A stretch of 64,000 nucleotides of DNA from Nonomuraea zeae (GCF_005889725.1 NZ_VCKX01000015.1:24882-88881), one strand, 5' to 3'. Shown: positions 53,595 through 63,420, counted from the stretch's first letter. Numbers and translations: made by a program. Notes: a model not told the origin generated them from the sequence alone.

Positions 53595-55001
53595 TCAGAG
53601 CCCGTACGTCTCCAGCAGCCGCAGCCAGATCTCGCTCACCGTCGGGAAGGCGGGCACGGCGTGCCAGAGCCGGTCGAGCGGCACCTCCCCGGTCACCGCG
53701 ATCGTGGCGGAGTGCAGCAGCTCGGCCACCCCAGGACCGGCGAACGTGACGCCGAGCAGCACCTTCCTGTCCTCGTCCACGACCGCCTTGGCCCGGCCGC
53801 GATAGCCGTCGCCCATGAGGTAGGCGCCGGTGACCGAGCCCATGTCGTACTCGACCGCGCGTACGCGGAAGCCGGCGTCCCTGGCCTCCTTCTCGCTGCG
53901 GCCGACCGCGCAGAGCTGCGGATCGGTGAAGACGACCTGGGGCGCGCCGTAGCCGCCCGCGAGGTCGCGCATCGCGGGCAGCTCGTCGCCGCGCGCGCGG
54001 GCGGCGATCACGTCACCGCAGATCCTGGCCTGGTATTTGCCCATGTGGGTGAGGAGCACGCGGCCGTTGACGTCGCCCACGGCGTAGAGCCAGCCGCCGG
54101 GGACCCCGGTCGCGCGCAGGCTGTCGTCCACCTCGACGGGAGCGTTGTCGGGCAGGCCCACGGTGCCGAGCCCCAGGTTGCCCGTGGCGGCCCGGCGGCC
54201 GGTGGCCACCAGCAGCTCGTCCGCCTCCAGCGGCGGCCCGTCGGACAGGTGCACCGTCACCTTCCCGCCGGGCTCGGGGCGCTCGACCCGCACCACGTCG
54301 GTGTGGGTGCGCACGTCGATCCCGGCCTCGGCGAACGACTCGGCGAGCAGGTCGCCGGCGAACGGCTCCATCCGGCCCAGCAGCCGGCCGCCGCGCACCA
54401 GCACGGTGGTCTGCCGGGCGCCGAGCCCGTGCATGGCCTGGGCCATCTCGCAGGCGACCACGCCGCCGCCGAGCACCGCGAGCCGCTCGGGGATCTTGCT
54501 GGTCGCGGTCACCTCGTGGCTGGTCCACGGCGCCGCCTCGGCCAGCCCCGGCACCGGCGGGACCAGCGCCGTGCTGCCGGTCGCGAGCACGACGGCCTGC
54601 CTGGCGGTCAGCACCCGCTCGCCGCCGTCCGCGGTCGCGACGCGCACCCGGCGCTCGCCGTCCAGCCGCCCGCGCCCGCGGACGAACTCGGCCGGCACGC
54701 CCTCGATCCACCGCACCTGCCCGGAGTCGTCGAAGTGCGACACGGCCTCGTCGCGCCGGGTCAGCACGGCGTCGACGTCGATGTCCCCGAGCGAGAGCCC
54801 GGGGACCCTGCCCACCTCGCCGGCCAGATCGATCGGCCGCAGCAGCGCCTTGCTCGGCACGCAGGCCCAGTAGGAGCACTCGCCGCCGGCCAGGCGCTCC
54901 TCGACGATCGCCGCGGTCAGCCCGCCGCGCACGGCCCGATCCGCGACGTTCTCACCGGCGGGACCCGCGCCGATCACGATGACGTCGAACTCGTCAGCCA
55001 C
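53595..55001 (-). CDS. FAD/NAD(P)-dependent disulfide oxidoreductase (lipoamide/mercuric-reductase-like)
   Basis: 468 residues from GTG 55001, GGAGG ahead. FAD motif VIVIGAGPAGENVA; redox disulfide in GGECSYWACVPSK; NAD motif AVLGGGVVACEMAQAM; second FAD motif WLYAVGDVNGR; C-terminal dimer domain ending HAVPAFPTVSE. The disulfide spacing is that of the family, but the residues between the cysteines differ from the LNVG seen in lipoamide dehydrogenases, and no lipoyl-enzyme genes are near. Exact substrate open. Confidence 0.88.
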   Translation of the reverse strand: MADEFDVIVIGAGPAGENVADRAVRGGLTAAIVEERLAGGECSYWACVPSKALLRPIDLAGEVGRVPGLSLGDIDVDAVLTRRDEAVSHFDDSGQVRWIEGVPAEFVRGRGRLDGERRVRVATADGGERVLTARQAVVLATGSTALVPPVPGLAEAAPWTSHEVTATSKIPERLAVLGGGVVACEMAQAMHGLGARQTTVLVRGGRLLGRMEPFAGDLLAESFAEAGIDVRTHTDVVRVERPEPGGKVTVHLSDGPPLEADELLVATGRRAATGNLGLGTVGLPDNAPVEVDDSLRATGVPGGWLYAVGDVNGRVLLTHMGKYQARICGDVIAARARGDELPAMRDLAGGYGAPQVVFTDPQLCAVGRSEKEARDAGFRVRAVEYDMGSVTGAYLMGDGYRGRAKAVVDEDRKVLLGVTFAGPGVAELLHSATIAVTGEVPLDRLWHAVPAFPTVSEIWLRLLETYGL

Positions 55002-55199
55002 CCCAGCCTCCAGAAGCACTCGCCTATGACAAGCACTCTCTCACGCCAGGCCGGCGGGCACGGGCACCGCCCGGGAGGCGTCGCGCACGGCTCAGGAGGC
55101 GTCGGACGGCGGACGGACTCCATGATCACGATCACCTCATTCGTCTTCACGTACGCCGTAGGTCGGAGGCCGTTAACCCGGGGGCCGTAGCGTGCCGGC

Positions 55200-56300
55200 A
55201 TGGCGGATCGCTACCCCACGTCGGTGCCGTACCGGCAGGCGACGGATGGCTACCACACCTACCGGATCCCCGCGGCGGTGGTGACCGCGGCCGGCACGGT
55301 GCTGGCGTTCGCGGAGGGCAGGCGCGGCTCGGCCGGGGACTCCGGGCACATCGACCTGGTGCTCAGGCGATCGGCCGACGGCGGCAGGACGTGGGGCGGC
55401 CTGCAGGTGGTGGCCGTGGAGCCGCGCCGCGGCGCGGCCGGCAACCCCGCGCCCGTGGTCCTGGCCGACGGCCGGATCGTCCTCGTCTTCGTCCGGCAGG
55501 GGCCGGCGGCCACGGAGGAGAAGATCAGGCGCGGCCAGGTCGCGGCGGACGCCGGGCGGCGGGTGTTCGTCACGGTGAGCCAGGACGACGGGGTCACCTG
55601 GTCCACGCCGGCGGAGATCACCGGCAGCGTGAAGCGACCCGAGTGGCGCTGGTACGCGACCACGCCGGGCCACGCGGTCGTGCTGCGGCAGGGGCCGCAC
55701 GCCGGGCGGATCGTGGTGCCCGCCAACCACTCGCTGCCGCCGGCCGGCGGCGACAACGGCACCGAGGGCAAGTACGACGGCGGCCACGCGCTGCTCAGCG
55801 ACGACGGCGGCCGGACCTGGCGGATCGGCTACATCGACGACAATCCCGACGGCTACCTCAACGTCAACGAGACCACCGGCACCGAGCTGCCGGACGGGCG
55901 CGTCTACGTCAACGCCCGCACCGACTCCACCGCCCCCGGCACGAGGTGCGACGCCTGGTCGGCCGACGGCGGCCAGACCCTGGAGCCGCCCTTCCGCCCG
56001 CAGGCCGGGCTGACGGGACCGGTGGTGGAAGGCAGCGTGCTGTGGTGCGGGTCGCCGGACGTGCTGCTGTTCTCCGGACCCGCGGCGCCCGATGCCCGGG
56101 CGCTGATGACGGTACGGGCCAGCGACGACCTGGGCGTCACCTGGCGGGCCGTGCACACGGTGTCGGGGCTGCCGGCGGCCTACTCCGACCTGGTCAGGGT
56201 GGACGGCGACACCGTGGGGCTGCTGTTCGAGACCGGGAGCTTCGGCCCGTACGAGAGCATCGCCTTCCGCCGCGTGCCCATCGCCGAGCTCGTCCCGTAA
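55200..56300 (+). CDS. Sialidase/neuraminidase-like protein (GH33 fold)
   Basis: 366 residues. The YRIP motif lies near residue 22, and Asp-box repeats follow (SADGGRTWGG, SQDDGVTWS, SDDGGRTWR, SDDLGVTWR) as in six-bladed sialidases. A late YSDLVRVDGDTVGLLFE is typical. No signal peptide is visible, so it is cytoplasmic or exported by an unusual route. Whether sialic acid is the real substrate cannot be read. Confidence 0.87.
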   Translation: MADRYPTSVPYRQATDGYHTYRIPAAVVTAAGTVLAFAEGRRGSAGDSGHIDLVLRRSADGGRTWGGLQVVAVEPRRGAAGNPAPVVLADGRIVLVFVRQGPAATEEKIRRGQVAADAGRRVFVTVSQDDGVTWSTPAEITGSVKRPEWRWYATTPGHAVVLRQGPHAGRIVVPANHSLPPAGGDNGTEGKYDGGHALLSDDGGRTWRIGYIDDNPDGYLNVNETTGTELPDGRVYVNARTDSTAPGTRCDAWSADGGQTLEPPFRPQAGLTGPVVEGSVLWCGSPDVLLFSGPAAPDARALMTVRASDDLGVTWRAVHTVSGLPAAYSDLVRVDGDTVGLLFETGSFGPYESIAFRRVPIAELVP

Positions 56301-56313
56301 GGCTGGCCGGCGG

Positions 56314-58164
56314 TCACTTCGGGTCGAGGACGTCCATCACCAGGATCAGGCCGTGGACCAGGTTGTTCTCCGTGCGCAGGTGGGACAGCTGCACGGTGAG
56401 CGGCGTCGGCCGGCCTCTGCGGTTGACGGCGTCGAGCACCAGGCCCTGGTTCTCCGGCGCGGCGAATCCGCCGGCCAGCGTGGCCCGCAGGCGCGGGGCG
56501 AGCGCGTCGAACGGCAGGCCGATGTCGAGGGCCGCGAGCGGCGTGCCCACGGCCTCGTCGGCGCGGACCCCCCACAGCTCCTCGGCTCCCGGGCTCCAGA
56601 CGATCACCCGCAGCTCGTCGTCCAGCACCACCACGGCGTCGCCCAGGCTGCGGACCAGGGAGGAGACGAACCCGTTGACCTCGCCGAGCTCGATCGTGCG
56701 AGTCGTCAGGGCGTCGTTGATGTGCTGCAGCTCGTCATTGGTGGACTGCAGCTCCTCGTTCATCGTCTCGAGCTCCTCGTTGGTGGACTGGAGCTCTTCG
56801 TTGGTGGTCTCCAGCTCCTCGTTGGTGGAGTGGAGCTCTTCGTTGGTGGTCTCCAGCTCCTCGTTGAGCGACTGGAGCTCCTCGTAGGCCTGTTCTAGCT
56901 GCCTGTTGGCCAGCTCCAGCTCGTCTCTGAGCTTGCGGTAGCGGGTGACGTCGTGGAAGTGGATGCTGATCCCCACCAGCTGCGACGACGTCAGCAGAGG
57001 GATGACGGAGACGTCGAAGACACAGCCGTCCGGCGTGCCGGCGCGGCGCCAGAGCACGCCCTGGATCTCGATCGGCTGCAGCTCGCGGCGGGCCCGCTCG
57101 ATGATCGAGCGCAGCTCCACGGGCTGGTAGGAGACCGCCAGGTCCTGGAAGGGCCGCCCGATGTCGCGGGCGTCGAGGTCGAACAACGCCTCGGCCTCGG
57201 AGTTGGCCAGCGCCAGGTTGCCCGGGAGGTCCACGACGAAGTGCGCCACCGGCCCTGACGTCAGCGCGACGGACGCCAGCGCGGGCAGGCGCGAGACGAG
57301 GTCGGGGATCGTGGTCTGGGCGGCCCAGACCGACCGGTGGCCGTGGCTGTTCACCACGAGTTTCCTGAACAGGCGCATGCGAAGATCCACCGGCTGGAAC
57401 TTGTCACTGTGGTTGAGCAGCATCTCGGCCTTGCCGAGGAACAGGAAGCCCGGGTCGGTCAGCGCGAAGTGGAACCGGTTGATGACGTTGTGCTGCGTCT
57501 CCGTGTTGAAGTACATCAGCGTGTTGCGGGCCAGCAGCAGGTCCACCCGGGAGATCGGGGCGTCGTGGGTGAGGTCGTTGCACCCGAAGATCAGCTGGCG
57601 GCGTAGGTCGCGGCGGAAGGCATAACCGTTCGGGACCGTCTCGAAGTATTTCTCGCGCAACCCGGACGGCACGTCCGCGACGGTCCTCTCGGCGTAGACG
57701 CCCGCCCTGGCGGTCTGGAGCGACTTCTCGTCGAGATCCGTGCCGTAGATCTTCACCCGATCGCGGAACGCGTCCACCCCCAGCTCCTCGGCCAGCACCA
57801 TGGCCAGGGTGTAGGCCTCCTCGCCGGTCGCGCACCCGGCGCTCCACACCCTGATGGGCCCGCCCGTCGCCGCTCGATCGAGCATGGGAGGCAGGATCGT
57901 CTCGCGCAGCCGTTGCCAGGCGGGCGGATCCCTGAAGAAGCTGGTGACGTTGATCAACAGGCTGTCGAAAAGACGGGTGAATTCATCGGGCTGCAATTCG
58001 AGCAGATCACGATATTCGCCGTAGTCGTGCAACTTCAGCGCTTCGAGCCGACGGGCGATGCGCCGAATAAGTGTATTGCGTTTGTATCCCGTGAAATCGA
58101 AGCCGCGTGTCTCCTTGAGCAGAAGGAGTAGGTCGTCGAACTCACGCTCTTCCGCTGTCGTCAC
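56314..58164 (-). CDS. cheR: CheR-type methyltransferase fused to PAS domains
   Basis: 616 residues from a GTG. CheR domain about 5-275: LLINVTSFFRDPPAW, SAGCATGEEAYTLAM (SAM binding), ARNTLMYFN. Then a PAS domain about 300-405, a long coiled coil of repeated NEELETTNEEL units about 410-490, and a second PAS about 500-610. CheR normally methylates chemoreceptors; the CheR-PAS fusion with a separate CheB is found in non-motile bacteria and its target is unknown. Follows cheB after 28 bases. Repetitive DNA at about 56730-56900 encodes the coiled coil. Confidence 0.9.
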   Translation of the reverse strand: MTTAEEREFDDLLLLLKETRGFDFTGYKRNTLIRRIARRLEALKLHDYGEYRDLLELQPDEFTRLFDSLLINVTSFFRDPPAWQRLRETILPPMLDRAATGGPIRVWSAGCATGEEAYTLAMVLAEELGVDAFRDRVKIYGTDLDEKSLQTARAGVYAERTVADVPSGLREKYFETVPNGYAFRRDLRRQLIFGCNDLTHDAPISRVDLLLARNTLMYFNTETQHNVINRFHFALTDPGFLFLGKAEMLLNHSDKFQPVDLRMRLFRKLVVNSHGHRSVWAAQTTIPDLVSRLPALASVALTSGPVAHFVVDLPGNLALANSEAEALFDLDARDIGRPFQDLAVSYQPVELRSIIERARRELQPIEIQGVLWRRAGTPDGCVFDVSVIPLLTSSQLVGISIHFHDVTRYRKLRDELELANRQLEQAYEELQSLNEELETTNEELHSTNEELETTNEELQSTNEELETMNEELQSTNDELQHINDALTTRTIELGEVNGFVSSLVRSLGDAVVVLDDELRVIVWSPGAEELWGVRADEAVGTPLAALDIGLPFDALAPRLRATLAGGFAAPENQGLVLDAVNRRGRPTPLTVQLSHLRTENNLVHGLILVMDVLDPK

Positions 58165-58192
58165 AACGGAAGACTACGCCGCTACGCGCCGT

Positions 58193-59218
58193 CTAGTCCG
58201 ACAGCAACGTGTCACCGCTACGCCCGATGCCCGCTTGCAGCGTACGAATGGTTTCCAGCGCTTCGCGGGTGCGTTCTTCCTCGTCACGGAGGTGATGCAG
58301 GGTCACCTTCTGCCTGTGCTTCTCGGCCGACCGGCGCATGCGGCCGAGCACCCGCAGCCGCTCCTCCAGCCGCTGGACGGCGACCCACAGGGCCCGCTCC
58401 ACGGCGTCCGCCTGCGCGCTGACCATGCTGCTGGCCGACCAGGCGTGGCCGACCCGGCAGATGTAGCGGGAGGGGCCCTGGCCCTTCTGCTCATAGACGG
58501 GGCCGTCGCACCCGGGGCAGCGGAGCGAGGTGAGCTCCCCGCCGGGGTCGCCCACCGTCGGCGCCTCCCTCAGCAGCAGCCTGATCTCTCGCGCCGTGAC
58601 GTCGTCGTGGATCTCGTCCGCCGCCTGGACGGGCGTGCGGCTCTCCCGCCGGATCCAGGCCGCGAGCTCGCTTACGGGCAGGGACTCCGCGTCCGGCACC
58701 GCCGCCTTGGCCGCCGTGGGCATGCCGGGGAAGGCGCACTCGTCGAGGCTCTGCACGGCGACCGCGCCCCCGTGCCGATCGATCACTTCGCACCCTCTGG
58801 CCCCGTCGTCGAGGGTGCCGCTCAGCACCACGGCCGCCGCCCGTGACCCGGCGTCCAGCGCGGCGCTCATGAACAGGGGGTCGGCCGCCGGCCGGTGCCC
58901 GTTCTGCTGCGGGCCCCGTGACAGGCGGATCTCGCCGCGCTGCACGAGCAGGTGATAGTCGGGACGGGCGACGTAGATCCGGCCGGGCCGCAGGGTTTCC
59001 CCCTCTTCCGCGGGGGCCGCCCTGAGCGGGCCTGCCCGATCGAGGATGCTCGCCAGCACGCTGCCGCCCTGCGGCGGCACGTGCAGGACCACCAGCACGG
59101 CGGCCGGCAGATCCGCCGGCAGCCCGCGGAGCAGGACGCGCAGCGGCTCCACACCACCCGCAGAGGCGGCGACCACGACCAGGTCACGTCCTGCGGCCTT
59201 CACATCTTCATCGCCCAT
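58193..59218 (-). CDS. cheB: CheB-type methylesterase without receiver domain, with zinc-ribbon tail
   Basis: 341 residues. Catalytic triad: Ser19 in AASAGGV, His46 in VVLHVPP, Asp138 in SGTLDDGARG. It starts directly with the esterase domain, so the usual N-terminal receiver that controls activity by phosphorylation is missing. The C-terminal third holds a CPGC...C zinc-ribbon-like segment and a charged helical end. It would remove methyl groups added by the CheR protein downstream. Confidence 0.9.
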   Translation of the reverse strand: MGDEDVKAAGRDLVVVAASAGGVEPLRVLLRGLPADLPAAVLVVLHVPPQGGSVLASILDRAGPLRAAPAEEGETLRPGRIYVARPDYHLLVQRGEIRLSRGPQQNGHRPAADPLFMSAALDAGSRAAAVVLSGTLDDGARGCEVIDRHGGAVAVQSLDECAFPGMPTAAKAAVPDAESLPVSELAAWIRRESRTPVQAADEIHDDVTAREIRLLLREAPTVGDPGGELTSLRCPGCDGPVYEQKGQGPSRYICRVGHAWSASSMVSAQADAVERALWVAVQRLEERLRVLGRMRRSAEKHRQKVTLHHLRDEEERTREALETIRTLQAGIGRSGDTLLSD

Positions 59219-59233
59219 CCAGCGCGAGCGACA

Positions 59234-60004
59234 TCATGTTCGCCGATCGGGCCCGGGGTCGGTGCGGGCACTGTCGGACAGCCGGATCCACGACGTGCGG
59301 CTCACGGTGGACCCCCCGACCGGGCGGCTCACGATGGACCGCGCCGTCATGAGGCTGGTGAGCATGGTCTCCAGGCTGTCGTCGCAACGCTCACGGGCGG
59401 AGATCAGCCGCAGGCGGGTCGCACTCAGCCGGTCGATCTGGCGGCCCATGAGCTGCCGCTGGCGATCGAGCTGCTGATGCATCGCCCGGGTCCGGTCGAG
59501 GATCGGCAGCTGAGGAGAGGGCTCGGGGGGCGGCGGCGCGCGGCGGACCGACGGGCGGCGGGCGTTGCTGGGCTCCGCCCGGTGCAGGTTGCGCACGCGC
59601 GGCAGGTGGCGGCGCACGGGCACGGGGGGAGCAGCCGCCTCGTAGATCTCGACGTCGGTGGCCGCGAGGGCTTCCGGCATGCAGTCGTAGACCGGGATCT
59701 CCGGCTGGATCTGCGCCGACATCAGCCCGATGAGACGCCGCAGCGGCGGCTGGGCCTCGGCCACGGACAGGTGGCCGCCCTTCGACAGCAACGCGTGGTG
59801 CGTGACCGAGAGTTGTTTGAGCCCGTTCATGTCGCAGAACCAGAGATCTCCCGCCGCGACGACCACATATTTCACCGGGGATTGGGGCAGCGGGTCGAGA
59901 AAGGCGGCCAGCACCGGCACGGTCGTCGAGTCGAGCTCACCGGTCAGCGCGATCACCAGCGTGGTGTCGCCGACGGGAACGAGTCGCACCGACAGTTGCA
60001 TCAT
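59234..60004 (-). CDS. STAS-domain protein with Pro-rich linker and coiled-coil tail
   Basis: 256 residues from ATG 60004 (AAGGAG ahead; the second ATG at 60001 is less likely). STAS about 1-105: VIALTGELDSTTVP and LWFCDMNGLKQLS, where the usual acceptor Ser is replaced (DMNG). A basic, Pro-rich linker (PPPPEPSPQLP) and a helical segment rich in Arg/Gln (RAMHQQLDRQRQLMG) follow. It leads the cheB-cheR operon, so it may tie these enzymes to a sigma-factor switch. Confidence 0.82.
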   Translation of the reverse strand: MMQLSVRLVPVGDTTLVIALTGELDSTTVPVLAAFLDPLPQSPVKYVVVAAGDLWFCDMNGLKQLSVTHHALLSKGGHLSVAEAQPPLRRLIGLMSAQIQPEIPVYDCMPEALAATDVEIYEAAAPPVPVRRHLPRVRNLHRAEPSNARRPSVRRAPPPPEPSPQLPILDRTRAMHQQLDRQRQLMGRQIDRLSATRLRLISARERCDDSLETMLTSLMTARSIVSRPVGGSTVSRTSWIRLSDSARTDPGPDRRT

Positions 60005-60126
60005 GAAAGGCGCTCCTTTTCCACCGTTACGCGACCAACGCCTGGCGCGATGGCAGAAGCCGGGCTCGGCTCCATACTCCTCCCCTGTCGCCCAAAGAAC
60101 CAGGCGCTTGGGATAAGGAGGTGCGG

Positions 60127-61719
60127 TCATATCGGGCCGGCGAGCGGATTGTCTATCGGTGTCCAGCCGCCGCCGGGAGGAGCGCCTTCGAGCTGGGCGA
60201 GGAGATGGGCCTTCACCGTGATGGAGCCCCCGAACAGGGCCGCGCGGTCGGCGCGCACGTCCGGGGTGGAGGGAAGGCCCTCGAACGCCTGCCGCGCGGC
60301 ACCGGCCACGACCTCCCAGAGCCGCGATTCGGTGGCTCGGTCACCCCGCCCGAAAAGGGAGATCAGGCTGCCGAAAGTGGTGCCGATGAGTGAGCCGAAA
60401 AGCTTGGCGTGCAGCACGCCGGGGTCGTCGCTGAGCAGCCTGGCGCTCACGGGCGGCACCTCGAAACCGTTGCGGGCCAGCCTGGCGGGGCTGATCCTGA
60501 CGTCGGCCAGGTCCCGGTAGACCAGCCGCGACGGCAGGCCGTCCCCGCCGAGGGCGACGAGCAGGTTCTGGCCGTGCGCCTCCAGCGCCACCCCGAGCGC
60601 CAGCATCCCCAGGGCGTCCGCCAGGGCCAGGCGGGCGAACGCCCGCAGCCAGGAGACGGGCTCGCGCACCATCGCCGGGGTGAGCGCGGCGACCGGGAGC
60701 ACCGTCTCGCCGGTGGCGGTGGACGCGGGCTCGCGCAGCATGGCCGACAGGTCGGCGCTGTGCTCTCCGTCCACCGCGCCCGCGGCTCCCGCCAGGTATC
60801 GGGCGATGCGCGGCCGGCCGCCCAGCCGCGCGGACAGCACGGCGAGCAGGCACGACAGGGGGACGCAGTCCCGGACCGAGCCGGGGGAGATGTCCCTGAC
60901 GTCCGAGGTCATCCGGGTGGTGAACGCCGTCTTGACGTGCGGGCCGCCGTCGAGCGGGGCGAGAGTCCGTACGGACATCAGCGGCCGGGCCCTGATCGCC
61001 CCCGTCGCGTACGGGCGCAGGCCCAGCCCCGGCAGGACATGCCGGCTCTGCCAGGGGTGCACGGGGAGCAGCAGCCGGTCGCCGTCCATGAGCGAGGCCG
61101 GCCACGGGCCCGAGACCAGGCAGCTCGCGGCCGGCAGCGCCACGAGATCGAGGGCGACGACGGGGCGGTGCTCCGGCATGTACGCGAGCTGCTCGGCCAC
61201 GGAGACGCCCGGCCGGTTGCGGCACCCCGGATGGTAGGGGTGGCCGTCGACCACGCTCTGCTCGTAGTCGGCGAGGGTGCCGGCGGCGCAGGCGTGCCGG
61301 GCGGCTCCGGCGCGGGAGAGCGCCAGCGAGGCGACGCTGTGGTCCAGGTCCTCGACCAGCCGGCCGGCGCCGGGCAGGCCGAGCGCGGCCAGCAGCCCGG
61401 CGGGATGCGTGTGGGGGTGCCCGTCCAGCCACACGACCGGCTCGTCCCCCAGGTCGTACGGCCGGCGCTCCCGCCCCGCCAGCCTGCGCCCGTCGGCCAG
61501 CGGGACGACATGCCGCCCTGGCTCCTTCTCGGGCCCGCCCGCCGCCAGTCCGGGCAGCGGCTCGAAGAGCAGCCCGCGCCACAGCCGGCCGAGGACGGCG
61601 GCCCGCGCGCCGGGCAGCGCCGCGGCGTATCCCGCGCTCAGATCCGGGCAGGCGACGGCCACTTGCGCGGCGAACTCCGCCTCCAACTGCCGCATATCAA
61701 GCCCCATTTCCAGACGCAT
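60127..61719 (-). CDS. IucA/IucC-family NRPS-independent siderophore synthetase (1)
   Basis: 530 residues from ATG 61719 (in-frame ATGs at 61707 and 61695 are alternatives). NIS-synthetase features: DGHPYHPGCRNRPG, LPVHPWQSRHVLP, VKTAFTTRMTSDVR (adenylate region) and ALEAHGQNLLV. These enzymes join carboxylates such as citrate to amines using ATP. It is divergent from a second synthetase. The order of couplings and the product are unknown. Confidence 0.9.
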   Translation of the reverse strand: MRLEMGLDMRQLEAEFAAQVAVACPDLSAGYAAALPGARAAVLGRLWRGLLFEPLPGLAAGGPEKEPGRHVVPLADGRRLAGRERRPYDLGDEPVVWLDGHPHTHPAGLLAALGLPGAGRLVEDLDHSVASLALSRAGAARHACAAGTLADYEQSVVDGHPYHPGCRNRPGVSVAEQLAYMPEHRPVVALDLVALPAASCLVSGPWPASLMDGDRLLLPVHPWQSRHVLPGLGLRPYATGAIRARPLMSVRTLAPLDGGPHVKTAFTTRMTSDVRDISPGSVRDCVPLSCLLAVLSARLGGRPRIARYLAGAAGAVDGEHSADLSAMLREPASTATGETVLPVAALTPAMVREPVSWLRAFARLALADALGMLALGVALEAHGQNLLVALGGDGLPSRLVYRDLADVRISPARLARNGFEVPPVSARLLSDDPGVLHAKLFGSLIGTTFGSLISLFGRGDRATESRLWEVVAGAARQAFEGLPSTPDVRADRAALFGGSITVKAHLLAQLEGAPPGGGWTPIDNPLAGPI

Positions 61720-61728
61720 GCCTGATAG

Positions 61729-61762
61729 CTACCCTGTGGGCACTAATGGGGACAAAGGGTAG
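61729..61762. promoter_or_regulatory. Inverted repeat in the divergent siderophore promoter
   Basis: CTACCCT (61729-61735) and AGGGTAG (61756-61762), 20 bases apart, in the 55-base gap between the two synthetase genes. No standard iron-box (TTAGGTTAGGCTAACCTAA) match was seen, so control by DmdR/IdeR is unproven. Confidence 0.45.
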
Positions 61763-61774
61763 GAGCAGGTCACC

Positions 61775-63358
61775 ATGGCATCCACCGAGGACCTTCTCCC
61801 ATCCGCCGGGCCGGACCAGGAGTCGTGGGCGCAGGCCGCAGCCCTGGCGACGACCGCCCTGCTCAACTGCCTGATCCGTGAGGTGGCCAGGCCCGCGGGC
61901 CCCGAGCGCGGCGCCTTCCTGCTGCCCGCGACCGGCCGCGTGCTGCGGGCCGGCGGTGACCGCTTCCCCGCCGGGCCGGAGCTGCGCACGCCCGGCGGCT
62001 GGCGCCCGCTGCCGCTGGACGGCCTGCTCGACGTGGCGGCGGCCGAGCTGCGCGCGGGCACCGGGGTCGCCAACGACGCGCTGCTCGCCGAGATCGCGCA
62101 CAGCCGGGACGTCATGGCCGCCCTGCTGTCCTCCAGGCGGGCGGCCAGGGCGCCCGTGGACCCGTACCTGCGTTCCGAGCAGGCCCTCGTCGCCGGGCAC
62201 CGGTACCACCCCGCGCCCAAGGCCCGCGGCGGGTCCGGGCCGGGCACCTGGCTCAGGTACTCGCCGGAGGCGCACGCGAGCTTCCCGCTGACGCTGCTCG
62301 GCGTGCCCGCCGCCGACCTGGTCGAGGCGGGGGACGCGGGCGCGCTGGACCGGCTCGGCCCGCCCGTGGGAGACGGCCTGGCCCTGCTGCCCGCGCATCC
62401 CTGGCAGGTGGAGCTCCTGGGCGGTCTGCGCCACGGGCGGCTGCGCCACCTGGGCGTCACGACCGCGCCGGCCTGGCCCACCGCCTCGATCCGCACGGTG
62501 TACCTGCCGGAGCCCGACCTGTTCTGCAAGTTCAGCCTGGACGTGCGCATCACGAACGACGTGCGCCGGCTCTGGCTGACCGATCTGCGCCGGCTGCCCG
62601 TGGTCGCCGATCGGCTGGGTGCGGCGTTCGACGACCTGCCCGAGCACGTGCCCCGGCCCGCCGTGCTGCGCGACCGCGGCTACCGCAGCGCCGCCCTGGG
62701 CCGGGACGGCGGCGAGGCGCTGGCGGTGATCGTCCGCGACGGGCTGCGGCGGCACCTGCGGCCCGGCCTGACGGCGCTGCTGGCGGCGGGTGTCAGCGAG
62801 GGCTTCCCCGGCAACCCGCTCGACGGCCTGAGCGAGGACGAGTCGGTCGAATGGTGGCAGCGCTACCTCGACCACGTGGTGCCCCCGGTCCTGCACGCCT
62901 ACCTGCGACACGGCGTCGTGCTCGAATGTCACCTGCAGAACGTGCTGGTCGCCGTGGACGTGCGCGGCATCCCGGCACAGGTGATCTTCCGCGACCACGA
63001 GGGTGTCAAGCTCGTGGCGGAGCGGCACCGCCTGCTCAACGCCGCCGAGGCGCCGCTGCTGAGGAGCCCGCAGGCGTGGGAGCGGCTGGTGTACTGCCTG
63101 CTGGCCAACAACCTCTGCGAGATCGCCGCCGCCGTCGCGGCCCGTCATCCGCACGCGCGGGCCGAGCTGTGGACCCGCGCCAGGGCCGTCTTCGAGGCCG
63201 TCGCCAAGGAGTACGGCGATCCGGCCGAGCTGCGGGACCTGCTGGCCGCCGAGCACATCCCGGCCAAGGCCAACCTGCTCCTGCGCTGGCTGAACGCCGG
63301 TGGCGGGGACATGCGCTGCGTGCCCGTACCCAATCCGTTGAGACTCTTTACGCCATAA
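61775..63358 (+). CDS. IucA/IucC-family NRPS-independent siderophore synthetase (2)
   Basis: 527 residues from ATG 61775. Same family as the divergent gene: AGHRYHPAPKARGG, LPAHPWQVELL, FCKFSLDVRITNDVRRLW and LECHLQNVLVAVD. A pair of synthetases is normal for a siderophore with two amide bonds of this kind. The rest of the cluster (amine-forming enzymes, transporter) probably lay beyond the contig end. Confidence 0.92.
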   Translation: MASTEDLLPSAGPDQESWAQAAALATTALLNCLIREVARPAGPERGAFLLPATGRVLRAGGDRFPAGPELRTPGGWRPLPLDGLLDVAAAELRAGTGVANDALLAEIAHSRDVMAALLSSRRAARAPVDPYLRSEQALVAGHRYHPAPKARGGSGPGTWLRYSPEAHASFPLTLLGVPAADLVEAGDAGALDRLGPPVGDGLALLPAHPWQVELLGGLRHGRLRHLGVTTAPAWPTASIRTVYLPEPDLFCKFSLDVRITNDVRRLWLTDLRRLPVVADRLGAAFDDLPEHVPRPAVLRDRGYRSAALGRDGGEALAVIVRDGLRRHLRPGLTALLAAGVSEGFPGNPLDGLSEDESVEWWQRYLDHVVPPVLHAYLRHGVVLECHLQNVLVAVDVRGIPAQVIFRDHEGVKLVAERHRLLNAAEAPLLRSPQAWERLVYCLLANNLCEIAAAVAARHPHARAELWTRARAVFEAVAKEYGDPAELRDLLAAEHIPAKANLLLRWLNAGGGDMRCVPVPNPLRLFTP

Positions 63359-63403
63359 GCTATCCTCCTCCGAGCAAATACTTTACGGTGTATTGAGATA
63401 GCT
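63358..63403. promoter_or_regulatory. Nested inverted repeats before the hydrolase gene
   Basis: AGCTATC (63358-63364) and GATAGCT (63397-63403), with a weaker CAA(A)TAC/GTATTG pair inside. AT-rich 60-base spacer; hairpin or operator. Confidence 0.45.
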
Positions 63404-63420
63404 CTGCCTGGGGAGGCGCC

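Noticed and set aside
56730..56910. CRISPR-like or satellite repeat
   Set aside because: The repeated AGCTCCTCGTTGGT blocks are coding and translate to the NEELETTNEEL coiled coil of the CheR-PAS protein; there are no unique spacers.
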